This document shows positions 52,483-60,537 of a stretch of 64,000 nt of DNA, piece by piece. How positions within the stretch are numbered: position 1 is the stretch's first letter; the number at the start of each line of letters is the position of its first letter. The notes under the pieces are model-generated. The model ran no database searches, was not told the DNA's origin, and saw nothing but the letters and a program-made list of their open reading frames with translations. The stretch is from assembly GCF_001571245.1 (NCBI RefSeq), contig NZ_BCTK01000008.1, positions 62,001-126,000 on the forward strand. Reading direction: 5' to 3'. A program made the translations under genes and the position numbers. Source of the stretch: Achromobacter piechaudii NBRC 102461. Lineage in GTDB: Bacteria > Pseudomonadota > Gammaproteobacteria > Burkholderiales > Burkholderiaceae_B.

Positions 52483-54564
52483 TCAGTCGGCGCCGGCGGC
52501 GGCCGGCAGCGCTTCGTAGGGCGTCTCGCGCGAGGTCGGCTTGTTCTCGGCGCGGGCGCGCTGCACCGACTTCACGCCAAAGATCACGATGCTGACCACC
52601 ACGAACATGAAGATCGCGCACAAGCCGGCGTTGATGTAGTCGTTGAGGACCACGCGCGACATTTCCTTCAGGGAATGCGCGGGCGCAAGCACCTTGCCTT
52701 CGGCGATGGCGGTGTTGTACTTGTTGGCGTGGGCCAGGAAGCTCACGCGCGGGTCGGCGTCGAACAGCTTCTGCCAGCCAGCGGTCAAGGTGCATGCCAA
52801 CAGCCACAGCGTAGGCAGGATCGTGACCCAGGCGTAGCGGTCGCGCTTCATCTTGAACAGCACCACCGTGCCCAGCGTCAACGCAATCGCGGCCAGCATC
52901 TGGTTGGCGATGCCGAACAGCGGCCACAAGGTGTTGATGCCGCCCAGCGGATCGACCACGCCCTGATACAGGAAGTAGCCCCAGGCCGCCACGCACAGCG
53001 CGGTGGCGATCAGGTTGGCGGGCAGCGAATCCGTGCGCTTGAGCGACGGGGCGAAGGTGCCCAGCAGGTCTTGCAGCATGAAGCGGCCGGCGCGCGTACC
53101 CGCGTCCACGGCGGTCAGGATGAACAGCGCTTCGAACAAAATGGCGAAGTGGTACCAGAAGGCCATCATGCCCGGGCCGCCAATGGCCTGATGCAGGATG
53201 TGCGCCATGCCCACGGCCAGCGTGGGCGCGCCGCCCGCGCGCGAAATGATCGTGCTTTCGCCGACGTCCTTGGCGGTCTGGATCAGATCTTGCGGGGTCA
53301 CCACGAAGCCCCAGCTGGAGACCACCTGGGCCACTTGATCCGGCGTGGTGCCGATGACGGCGGCCGGGCTGTTCATGGCGTAGTAGATGCCCGGCTCGAT
53401 CACGCAGGCGGCCACCAGGGCCATGATGGCCACGAACGATTCCATCAGCATGCCGCCGTAACCGATGTAGCGGGCCTGCATTTCGTTTTCGATCAGCTTG
53501 GGCGTGGTGCCCGAGGCGATCAGCGCATGAAAGCCCGACACCGCGCCGCAGGCGATGGTGATGAACAGGAACGGGAACAGGTTGCCCGACCACACCGGGC
53601 CGGTGCCATCGACGAACTGCGTCAGCGCGGGCATCTTCAGTTCAGGGGCGACGACCACGATGCCGATCGCCAGGCCCAGGATGGTGCCGATCTTCAGGAA
53701 GGTAGACAGGTAGTCGCGCGGGGCCAGCAGCAGCCACACAGGCAGCACGGCGGCGATGAAGCCGTAGACGATCAGGATCCACGTCAGGCCCTTGCCGTCG
53801 AAGTCGAACATGGGGCCGAGCACGGGATGCGCGGCCACGTCCTGGCCGAAGGTGATGGCGGCCATCAGGCCCACGAAGCCGATGATCGACACTTCGCCGA
53901 TCTTGCCCGGGCGGATGTAGCGCAGGTACACGCCCATGAAGAGCGCGATGGGAATGGTGGCGGCCACCGTGAACGTGCCCCACGGCGAATGCGTCAACGC
54001 CTTGACCACGATCAGCGCCAGCACGGCCAGGATGATCACCATGATCATGAACGCGCCGAACAGCGCGATCACGCCCGGGATCCTGCCCAGCTCGGACTTG
54101 ACCAGGTCGCCCAGCGAGCGGCCGTCGCGGCGGGTCGAGATGAACAGGATGGTGAAGTCCTGCACGGCGCCGGCGAAGACCACGCCGGCCAGGATCCACA
54201 GCATGCCCGGCAGATAGCCCATCTGCGCGGCCAGCACCGGCCCGACCAGCGGACCCGCGCCGGCGATGGCGGCGAAGTGGTGGCCGAACAGCACGTGCTT
54301 GTTGGTGGGCACGTAGTCCAGGCCGTCATTGTGCTTCCAGGCCGGCGTCATGCGCGAGCCGTCCAGCTGGAACACGTTCTTCGCGATGAAACGGCTGTAA
54401 TAGCGGTACGCGATCAGGTAGACGCAAACGGCGGCGATCACCACCCAAAGCGCGTTGATGGTCTCTCCTCGGGCCAGCGCCACGGTGCCCAGCGCAAACG
54501 CGCCCAGTACCGCGACCGCCAGCCAGACCAGGTGCTGACCCAGTCCCTTACTGATGGTATGCAT
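52483..54564 (-). CDS. cstA: CstA-family peptide/pyruvate transporter
   Basis: 693 residues with about 16-18 membrane helices. N-terminal CstA domain with RYYSRFIAKNVFQLD, TNKHVLFGHHFAAIAGAGPLVGPVLAAQMGYLPG and FISTRRDGRSLG; C-terminal CstA_5TM domain with WPLFGIANQMLAAIALTLG. CstA/BtsT proteins import pyruvate and peptides under carbon limitation. GAGGAG lies 5 bases before the ATG at 54564. It is divergent from a NarL-type two-component system, which probably controls it, and is followed by ybdD. The frame is open well upstream but that part lies opposite the kinase gene. Confidence 0.93.
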   Translation of the reverse strand: MHTISKGLGQHLVWLAVAVLGAFALGTVALARGETINALWVVIAAVCVYLIAYRYYSRFIAKNVFQLDGSRMTPAWKHNDGLDYVPTNKHVLFGHHFAAIAGAGPLVGPVLAAQMGYLPGMLWILAGVVFAGAVQDFTILFISTRRDGRSLGDLVKSELGRIPGVIALFGAFMIMVIILAVLALIVVKALTHSPWGTFTVAATIPIALFMGVYLRYIRPGKIGEVSIIGFVGLMAAITFGQDVAAHPVLGPMFDFDGKGLTWILIVYGFIAAVLPVWLLLAPRDYLSTFLKIGTILGLAIGIVVVAPELKMPALTQFVDGTGPVWSGNLFPFLFITIACGAVSGFHALIASGTTPKLIENEMQARYIGYGGMLMESFVAIMALVAACVIEPGIYYAMNSPAAVIGTTPDQVAQVVSSWGFVVTPQDLIQTAKDVGESTIISRAGGAPTLAVGMAHILHQAIGGPGMMAFWYHFAILFEALFILTAVDAGTRAGRFMLQDLLGTFAPSLKRTDSLPANLIATALCVAAWGYFLYQGVVDPLGGINTLWPLFGIANQMLAAIALTLGTVVLFKMKRDRYAWVTILPTLWLLACTLTAGWQKLFDADPRVSFLAHANKYNTAIAEGKVLAPAHSLKEMSRVVLNDYINAGLCAIFMFVVVSIVIFGVKSVQRARAENKPTSRETPYEALPAAAGAD

Positions 54565-54873
54565 AGATGCTCCTCGTGCCTCCCGCCATGCTTGTGGCGT
54601 GAAACGTCTCGTCGTCTCGCGGAAGGCAGACTCATTGTTGTGGGGTGGCGGGCGCGCATGGCGTCCGCTCTGCGTCCTGCTGGACGCGGGCGCTAGTATT
54701 TCTTTTTGCCTTGCCCGCAACAAGCGCGGAACTACGCAAATCGGGTACGTATTACTACGCAATGCGCCGCAACATAAAATGGCGGGATTGCCCGAATCCT
54801 CGCCTTGAATCAACCGCTTCCGTCTGACCCCTCTTATGTGGCGACGCAGCAAATACCACTTAGAACTATCCCC
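54565..54873. promoter_or_regulatory. cstA/kinase divergent promoter with paired direct repeats
   Basis: 309 bases without a supported gene. ACTACGCAA occurs at 54731-54739 and 54754-54762, 23 bases apart, with TACGTA between them (54746-54751). Phased direct repeats in a promoter between a transporter and its neighbouring response regulator suggest a binding site for the NarL-type regulator at 56292. Function is inferred. Confidence 0.45.
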
Positions 54874-56295
54874 ATGAAGCTGCGCCTGAAGATCCTGCTG
54901 CTTGCCGCGGTGCCCTTGCTGGTGGCCCTGGCCGCCATCGCGGTCGCCGTCTACGTGCAGGGCTTGCAGTTGGCCCAGCGCGAAAAGCAGCTGGTGGAAA
55001 GCGCCTGGCTGGCCAGCAAGGAAAGCGAGCTGCGCCACTACGTCAGCCTGGCCTACAGCGCGGTTGCGCCGTTGCAGGCGGCGGGCGATGACGAAGCCAC
55101 CCGGCAGAAGGCGCTGGACCTGCTGGCGCAGATGGAATTCGGCCACGACGGTTATTTCTTCGTCTACGACCTGAATGGCAAGAACCTGATGCATCCGCGC
55201 CAGCCCGAGCTGGTCGGGCAGGACCTCTGGAATCTGCGCGATACGCGCGGCCAGAGCGTCATCCAGAACCTGCTGACGGCGGCGCGCCGGGGCGGCCAGC
55301 AAGGCGAAGTGGTGCATTACCTGTGGGAAAAGCCGTCCACGCACCAAGCCGTTGAAAAGCTGGGCTATGTGGTGGTGCTGGACCGTTGGGGCTGGATGCT
55401 GGGCACCGGCATCTATCTGGACGACGTAGAACAGGCGCTGGTACGCATCGACGCGGCGGCGCAGGCCAATATCCGCAGCATGTTCGCGTGGGTGGCCGGC
55501 ATCGCGGCGGTGGCCATCCTGGGCGTGGCCGCTTGCGGGCTGGCGCTGAACATCAGCGACCATCGCCAATCCGACGCCAAGCTGCGGCTGATGGCCCAGC
55601 AGGTGGTGCGCTCGCAGGAAGACGAACGGGCGCGCCTGTCGCGCGAACTGCACGACGGCATCAGCCAGGTGCTGGTGTCCATCAAGCTGTCCTTGGAGGC
55701 CGCGCGCGAGCGATTGCGGCAGTCTCCCCCCGCCGACCCGGCCGCCCTGGCCCATATCGACAAGCCGCTGGGCGGCGCGCTGGACCGCCTGAACACCGCC
55801 GTGGGCGAGGTGCGCCGCATTTCGCACAACCTGCGTCCCACGCTGCTGGACGACCTGGGCCTGCCGGCCGCGCTGGAGCATCTGGGCCGCGAATTCGCCA
55901 TCCCCAGCACGGACGGCGCACCCCCGCTGGCAGTGCAGCTGGCGACGACCGGCCGCCCAGTCAAGCTGCCGGACGCCTATGCAACGGCGCTGTTTCGCGT
56001 GACGCAGGAAGCGTTGACCAACGTCATCCGCCACGCCCATGCCACGCGCGCCGACATGACGCTGGCCTATACCGCGCACGACCTGCGCCTGACCATTACC
56101 GACGACGGACGCGGTTTCGATTATGCGCAGGTCCAGGAAGACCCCCGGCGCGGGATCGGCCTGCGCAATATGCGCGAACGCATGAGCGCGCTGTCCGGCA
56201 ACCTGAGTTTCCATTCCAGCCAGCAAGGCACGACCTTGCAGGCCTGGCTGCCCCTGCCCCAAGGCGCAGCCTCCATCCCGACGAGCCCCGCATGA
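54874..56295 (+). CDS. sCache NarX-type sensor histidine kinase
   Basis: 473 residues. Membrane helix (about 8-28), periplasmic sCache_2 domain (about 35-195, with FGHDGYFFVYDLNGKNLMHP and GWMLGTGIYLDDV), second helix (about 203-226), then HisKA_3 with H260 in SRELHDGISQ and HATPase_c (DDGRGFD, GIGLRNMRERM). sCache_2 kinases sense small organic acids, which fits the neighbouring cstA. The ATG at 54874 starts the signal anchor. It overlaps the response regulator by 4 bases. Confidence 0.88.
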   Translation: MKLRLKILLLAAVPLLVALAAIAVAVYVQGLQLAQREKQLVESAWLASKESELRHYVSLAYSAVAPLQAAGDDEATRQKALDLLAQMEFGHDGYFFVYDLNGKNLMHPRQPELVGQDLWNLRDTRGQSVIQNLLTAARRGGQQGEVVHYLWEKPSTHQAVEKLGYVVVLDRWGWMLGTGIYLDDVEQALVRIDAAAQANIRSMFAWVAGIAAVAILGVAACGLALNISDHRQSDAKLRLMAQQVVRSQEDERARLSRELHDGISQVLVSIKLSLEAARERLRQSPPADPAALAHIDKPLGGALDRLNTAVGEVRRISHNLRPTLLDDLGLPAALEHLGREFAIPSTDGAPPLAVQLATTGRPVKLPDAYATALFRVTQEALTNVIRHAHATRADMTLAYTAHDLRLTITDDGRGFDYAQVQEDPRRGIGLRNMRERMSALSGNLSFHSSQQGTTLQAWLPLPQGAASIPTSPA

Positions 56296-56948
56296 ATCCG
56301 AACCCCGACGCCATCCGACTTCTGCTGGTCGACGACCATCCGCTGGTGCGCGACGGCCTGCGCCTGCGGCTGGAAACCGTGCCGCGCCTGCACGTGGTGG
56401 GCGAGGCCGGCAACGCCGCCGCCGCGCTGGCGTTCCTGGCCGCAAGCCTGGCCGACGCGCCGGATGGCGCCACCCTGCCCCATCTGGTGCTGATGGACCT
56501 GAACATGCCGGGCGGCGGCGGCCTGGAGCTGACGGCGCAACTGCACGAACGCTATCCGCAGATCGCCGTGCTGGTGCTGACGATGCACAACAACCCCGAA
56601 TACATGGTGCAGGCCGTGAAGGCCGGCGCGCGCGGCTATCTGCTCAAGGATGAACCCGCCGAGGAAATCGTGACGGCCATCAGCGCGGTCATGGAGGGCC
56701 GCAGCTATTTCAGCGCGTCCGTCGCGCTGCGGCTGTCGCAGGCCAGCGCCCCGGCCACGCTGCTCACGCAGCGCGAACGCGACGTGCTGCGCCACATCGC
56801 CAGCGGCCAGGCCAACAAGCAGATCGCCCACGCGCTGGGCCTGTCGGTGCGCACGGTAGAAACGCACCGGCTCAATATCAAGCGCAAGCTGGGTATCGAC
56901 GGGCAGGCCGAGCTGATCAAGTACGCGGTCGAGAACCGGGGCGTATGA
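56292..56948 (+). CDS. NarL/LuxR-type response regulator
   Basis: 218 residues. Receiver with acidic pair D14-D15 (LLVDDHPLV), phospho-acceptor D69 (LMDLNMPG) and K in YLLKDEP, then a LuxR-type HTH (LTQRERDVLRHIASGQANKQIAHALGLSVRTVETH). Start ATG overlaps the kinase stop (ATGA), so the two are co-translated. The pair probably activates the divergent cstA-ybdD operon in response to an extracellular organic acid, likely pyruvate; that ligand is inferred. Confidence 0.9.
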   Translation: MNPNPDAIRLLLVDDHPLVRDGLRLRLETVPRLHVVGEAGNAAAALAFLAASLADAPDGATLPHLVLMDLNMPGGGGLELTAQLHERYPQIAVLVLTMHNNPEYMVQAVKAGARGYLLKDEPAEEIVTAISAVMEGRSYFSASVALRLSQASAPATLLTQRERDVLRHIASGQANKQIAHALGLSVRTVETHRLNIKRKLGIDGQAELIKYAVENRGV

Positions 56949-57100
56949 AGCCGCCCGCCCGGACGTACGCCAGGACACAGCTCCAGGGCGGGTTTGCACA
57001 TGTTTGCCGGCGCGCGCTGCGGTAGACTTGCCTGCATTCCCGCGTCGCCGACGCGGCACGTCACAACGCCAACACGAATGCGTTGCCCCAGGAGTCCCCC

Positions 57101-57646
57101 ATGTCATTGGAAAAGAACTACACCGCCATACTCGAAGCGCTAGGGGAAGACCCAAGCCGCGAAGGGCTGGCCGATACGCCCGCCCGCGCGGCCAAGGCCA
57201 TGCGCCATCTGTGCCGAGGCTATGCGCAGAACCTGGACGAAATCGTGAACGGCGCGCTGTTCACGTCCGACACGCGCGAAATCGTCCTGGTCAAGAACAT
57301 CGAACTGTATTCGCTGTGCGAGCATCACATGCTGCCCTTCATCGGCAAGGCGCACGTGGCGTATCTGCCGGCCGGCAAGGTGCTGGGCCTGTCCAAGGTG
57401 GCACGCATCGTGGAAATGTATGCGCGCCGCCTGCAAATCCAGGAAAACCTCAGCCGCCAGGTGGCCGAAGCCGTGCAGAAAGTCACGGGCGCGGCCGGCG
57501 TGGCCGTGGTGATCGAGGCGCAGCACATGTGCATGATGATGCGCGGCGTGGAAAAACAGAATTCGTCCATGGTCACGTCGGTGATGCTGGGCGAATTTCA
57601 CGACAATCCTTCCACGCGCGCCGAGTTCCTCAGCCTGATCCGCTGA
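57101..57646 (+). CDS. folE: GTP cyclohydrolase I
   Basis: 181 residues, slightly short as in many type I enzymes lacking an N-terminal extension. It makes dihydroneopterin triphosphate from GTP, the first step of tetrahydrofolate synthesis. Zinc and active-site residues are in [13 protein letters not shown] (C73, H75/H76) and [11 protein letters not shown] (C144), and [17 protein letters not shown] is the family helix. CAGGAG precedes the ATG at 57101. Followed by a strong terminator, so probably monocistronic. Confidence 0.95.
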   Translation: MSLEKNYTAILEALGEDPSREGLADTPARAAKAMRHLCRGYAQNLDEIVNGALFTSDTREIVLVKNIELYSLCEHHMLPFIGKAHVAYLPAGKVLGLSKVARIVEMYARRLQIQENLSRQVAEAVQKVTGAAGVAVVIEAQHMCMMMRGVEKQNSSMVTSVMLGEFHDNPSTRAEFLSLIR

Positions 57647-57663
57647 TCGTTCTCCGCGCCAGG

Positions 57664-57702
57664 ACGGGCGCTGCGGCCAATCAGGCCGCAGCGCCCGTTT
57701 TC
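57664..57702 (+). terminator. intrinsic terminator of folE
   Basis: A perfect 15-base GC-rich stem (57664-57678 with 57684-57698, loop AATCA) followed by TTTTCAT. It begins 18 bases after the folE stop. Confidence 0.9.
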
Positions 57703-58323
57703 ATTTGGCTTTGAATCCGCAAAGATAGGCCCGTCAGCGGCCCTTGCTTGGCCGAATGATCCTCCGCCATTCGCGCCTGCCGCCCCCTTTGCTTGTCCTT
57801 TTGCGCCATGCCGTCGCCACGCGATCGCAAAGCGCTTTCGAAGGGCTCCATCACCTTCGATTGAAACGCGCCAAATCCCCGTTGCAAGCCCGCGTTATCG
57901 AGCGAACGGACAGCGCGCGCGCACCCTACATTGGAGTCATTCGCAGCCCCCTCACAATCATTACGCTGCGAGTCACGGCCCAGCCTGCGGAGTCCGCCAC
58001 AGCCTCCAAACGCGAACGTCGTGAGATATCAAGTTGTTGTTCGAAGTTGCAGTCGTCGCAGCAATAACGATGCCGCCGTCTTCCCCCCCCCGATCTGGCG
58101 CATCGTTAGCAGCAGCTTTACCCCGGCCGGCCTGCCGGCCGGGGCATTTTTAAGACTCTTCCAATTCACAAGAGCGTTATTAGCCGTCAGCATGACGGGT
58201 CGCCTGGCACGCACGCTTCATCGCGTTAAACGCGTCGCCAGTCCGTGTGCACAAGACCGTCAATTTGCAGGTTGCGCCATGCGCGGCCCGCAAGCGAGCG
58301 GCGTCCTTTCGATGCAGTAACCC
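57703..58323. other. non-coding stretch with orphan terminator
   Basis: About 620 bases in which I support no protein gene; open frames on both strands lack ribosome sites and look like chance frames in GC-rich DNA. At 58121-58149 there is a strong plus-strand terminator: CCCCGGCCGG pairs with CCGGCCGGGG across CCTG, then CATTTTTAAG. No gene ends nearby on the plus strand after the folE terminator, so a small RNA transcribed from within 57.7-58.1k is possible. A run of nine C lies at 58083-58091. Confidence 0.5.
58121..58150 (+). terminator. orphan intrinsic terminator
   Basis: Ten-base perfect GC stem (58121-58130 with 58135-58144) with a four-base loop, then CATTTTTA. It lies 420 bases beyond the folE terminator and 174 before the next gene, so it does not belong to an annotated coding gene. 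Confidence 0.75.
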
Positions 58324-59016
58324 ATGAAAGTCCTCGTAATCGACAATGACAAGACCTCGGCGGAAGCACTGAGCCATACGCTTGCCGAGCAAGGCCAGAT
58401 CGTCCACATTGCCACCGACGGAGTAAGCGGCCTTCGCATCGCCAAAACCTTTCCCTATGACCTGATCCTGCTTGATGTGCAGTTGCCCGTGATGGACGGT
58501 TTCACCGTGCTGCGGGAACTGCGCAAGGAAAGCAACGTGCCGGTCCTCATCGTCTCCGCGCGCGACGAACTGCAAGCCCGCGTGCAAGGCTTGAGCGAAG
58601 GCGCGGACGACTACCTGGGCAAGCCCTTCGCCACCTGCGAGCTCGTCGCACGCATGAAGGCCATCAGCCGACGCTCTTCCACCAGCGACGACAGCGGCGC
58701 GCAACACGTGCTGCGCGTGGGCGATCTTGAACTTCAGCTCTTGAGCCGCAAGGCATTGCGCGAAGGTCAGCGCATCCGGCTGACCGCGATTGAATTCGCG
58801 CTGCTTGAACGGTTGATGCGCAAACATGGCGAAGTGCAGTCGCGCATGAATCTCGCCGCGCACGTCTGGGGCATCAACTTCGATCGCGGCACCAACGCCA
58901 TCGACGTGGCCGTGCGCCGCTTGCGCATGAAAATGGATGACCCCTTCGGCTCGCGTCTGCTGCACACCGTATGGGGTCTGGGTTACGTCATGGAGCAGCG
59001 CGACCCGCCGTACTGA
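58324..59016 (+). CDS. orphan OmpR-family response regulator
   Basis: 230 residues. Receiver with D51 as acceptor (ILLDVQLPVMDGF) and K in YLGKPFATCEL; in the acidic pocket the usual central Asp is Asn (D7-N8-D9 in VIDNDK). DNA-binding winged helix with LTAIEFALLERLMRKHG and IDVAVRRLRMKMDDPFGSRLLHTVWGLGY, close to heavy-metal regulators (CusR/IrlR-type). No histidine kinase gene adjoins it, and the next gene is convergent, so its partner must be elsewhere. Confidence 0.88.
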   Translation: MKVLVIDNDKTSAEALSHTLAEQGQIVHIATDGVSGLRIAKTFPYDLILLDVQLPVMDGFTVLRELRKESNVPVLIVSARDELQARVQGLSEGADDYLGKPFATCELVARMKAISRRSSTSDDSGAQHVLRVGDLELQLLSRKALREGQRIRLTAIEFALLERLMRKHGEVQSRMNLAAHVWGINFDRGTNAIDVAVRRLRMKMDDPFGSRLLHTVWGLGYVMEQRDPPY

Positions 59017-59045
59017 CGCGCATGGCGCGTCAGTACGGCGCGCCA

Positions 59046-60386
59046 CTACATCATCATCGCGCCGCGCTCCTCACGGACCGCGGCGCGCGGCCGAAGATAA
59101 CGGCCCTTGCCCGGTTCGCCCTGCACCTGGCTACCGTCATACACCAGCTCACCGCGACGCCACGTGCCAAACACATGCACGGTATACGGGCGCCCGTAAG
59201 CCTCGGGTTGCGAGGCCGAACGCCCCGGCGCCAGCACAACGAAGTCCGCATCCTTGCCCAGATCGAAAGAGCCCTTGCGGTCATCCAGCAAGAAATGCTC
59301 GGCGGGCTTTTGCGACAGCAGGCGCACCACCAGCGACGGCGACAGCCCGCGCGATTCGCAACCGGACCACAGCGCCGGCAAGAGCAGGTCAGGCCCGTAG
59401 TCCACGGTGGGCGCGGACCCGTCGCCCGCCTCGTCGCCGCGCGCCTGATAGCCGGTCGACACGAAGGTGCTCATGTCGTGCGCCAATCGCCGCCACAAGG
59501 CGTCGACCTCGACGCTGGGCCGCAGCAGCGGGTAGTCTTGGGCCGATCCGCCAAACTGCTGGATGGCGTCTTCGGTGCTCATCACCAGGCTGCGCAAGCT
59601 GGTCTCGATGGTGACCCAGTGCCCCGCCTGGCGGTAGCGCGCGCACATCGCATAGCCTTGTTCCGACCACACATCCGCGGCCTGCATGCGCACGCCCGCC
59701 GCCGCGCCCACGCGGCACAGCAGGCGCGTGGTCAAGCCTTCGATCAGCGGCAGGTTGGCGCGGGCCAGCACTTCCCTGCCCGGCCTGCCGGCATCCAGCA
59801 GCCGGCGCGCGTTGCGGCTGGCGGTCAGCCGCGCGTGGTTGTGCATGCTGCACGCCAGGCCGAAACGGGCGATGCCCTGGAAGGCTTGCAGCAGATCGCT
59901 TTCGCGCTGGGCGAAGCGATGGCGTTCGTCTTCGAAGGTAGGGATGGAAAATGCGCACACGCCGCCGCTGGCCAGCGCATCGGCTTCGTCCAGGCCGTGT
60001 TGGGCGTTGACCGTGCCGGCCACCGCCACGTCCACGTGTGCCTCGCGTCCGATACGCGCGACCATCGCATCCAGCTGCGCGCGGTTTGCGACGACCTCGG
60101 CATGTTCGTAAGGCATGTCCACCAGCGTGGTCACGCCACCGGCCGCCGCCGCGCGCGAGGCCCGGCGTATGCCGCAACCGTCCGCCCAGCCGCCGATGTA
60201 CGTGCGGCTGTCGACGGCGCCCGGTAAGACCCACAGCCCGCGTGCGTCTACCTGATCGCGGGCGGCCGGAGGGCTGTGGCTGCCCATCGCCGCGATCCTG
60301 CCGTCCACGATCCCCAACCAACCGTCCTCGAGAATGCTATCGGCGTTGACCAGCGAACCGCGTATCACCATGTCGAAATCGCTCAT
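59046..60386 (-). CDS. dihydroorotase/allantoinase-like protein without metal ligands
   Basis: 446 residues of the amidohydrolase superfamily, cyclic amidohydrolase branch: LGIVDGRIAAMG, GLWVLPGAVD, AAAAGGVTTLVDMPY, and the closing KGSFDLGKDADFVVL with VFGTWRRGELVYDG. The metal site is gone: the HxH after PGAVD is SRTY (R61, Y63), the carboxylated Lys position reads AFSIPTF, the ECPHYL-type His is ETSLRSLVM, and the S/T-D-H strand is FVSTGYQARG. Only the HNH at 182-184 survives. A classical hydrolase reaction is not expected; a structural, binding or altered activity is. No neighbouring pathway genes. Confidence 0.78.
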   Translation of the reverse strand: MSDFDMVIRGSLVNADSILEDGWLGIVDGRIAAMGSHSPPAARDQVDARGLWVLPGAVDSRTYIGGWADGCGIRRASRAAAAGGVTTLVDMPYEHAEVVANRAQLDAMVARIGREAHVDVAVAGTVNAQHGLDEADALASGGVCAFSIPTFEDERHRFAQRESDLLQAFQGIARFGLACSMHNHARLTASRNARRLLDAGRPGREVLARANLPLIEGLTTRLLCRVGAAAGVRMQAADVWSEQGYAMCARYRQAGHWVTIETSLRSLVMSTEDAIQQFGGSAQDYPLLRPSVEVDALWRRLAHDMSTFVSTGYQARGDEAGDGSAPTVDYGPDLLLPALWSGCESRGLSPSLVVRLLSQKPAEHFLLDDRKGSFDLGKDADFVVLAPGRSASQPEAYGRPYTVHVFGTWRRGELVYDGSQVQGEPGKGRYLRPRAAVREERGAMMM

Positions 60387-60506
60387 TGTCTTCTTCTTGT
60401 CGTGAGGGCACGCGGCCGACCGGCTGCCCGGCTTTGCGCGCGTGCGTAGCGTTGATCGGCCGCTGACCATTCCCCACGGAAGCAGGCCAACGGGTACTGC
60501 CGGGCA

Positions 60507-60531
60507 GGCGCCGGATCCTCCTTCCGGCGCC
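60507..60531 (-). terminator. possible terminator hairpin after the chemoreceptor gene
   Basis: GGCGCCGGA (60507-60515) pairs with TCCGGCGCC (60523-60531), nine perfect pairs with a seven-base loop, 7 bases beyond the chemoreceptor stop. No T tract follows on the minus strand, so termination is uncertain; it may only protect the 3' end. Confidence 0.45.
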
Positions 60532-60537
60532 GCTTCG

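Noticed and set aside
52450-54696. 748-codon plus-strand open frame over cstA
   Set aside because: Antisense to cstA; His/Gln/Arg-rich shadow composition and no ribosome site.
54565-56445. Long minus-strand open frame continuing upstream of cstA
   Set aside because: It lies opposite the sensor kinase gene, has low-complexity GC-driven composition, and the ATG at 54564 has a strong ribosome site and the CstA N-terminus.
57681-57887. 68-codon minus-strand frame overlapping the folE terminator
   Set aside because: TTG start without a site; the internal ATG has its only purine run too close; no homology recognised.
57744-58067. 107-codon plus-strand frame after folE
   Set aside because: No ribosome site, composition unlike neighbouring genes, and it follows the folE terminator directly.
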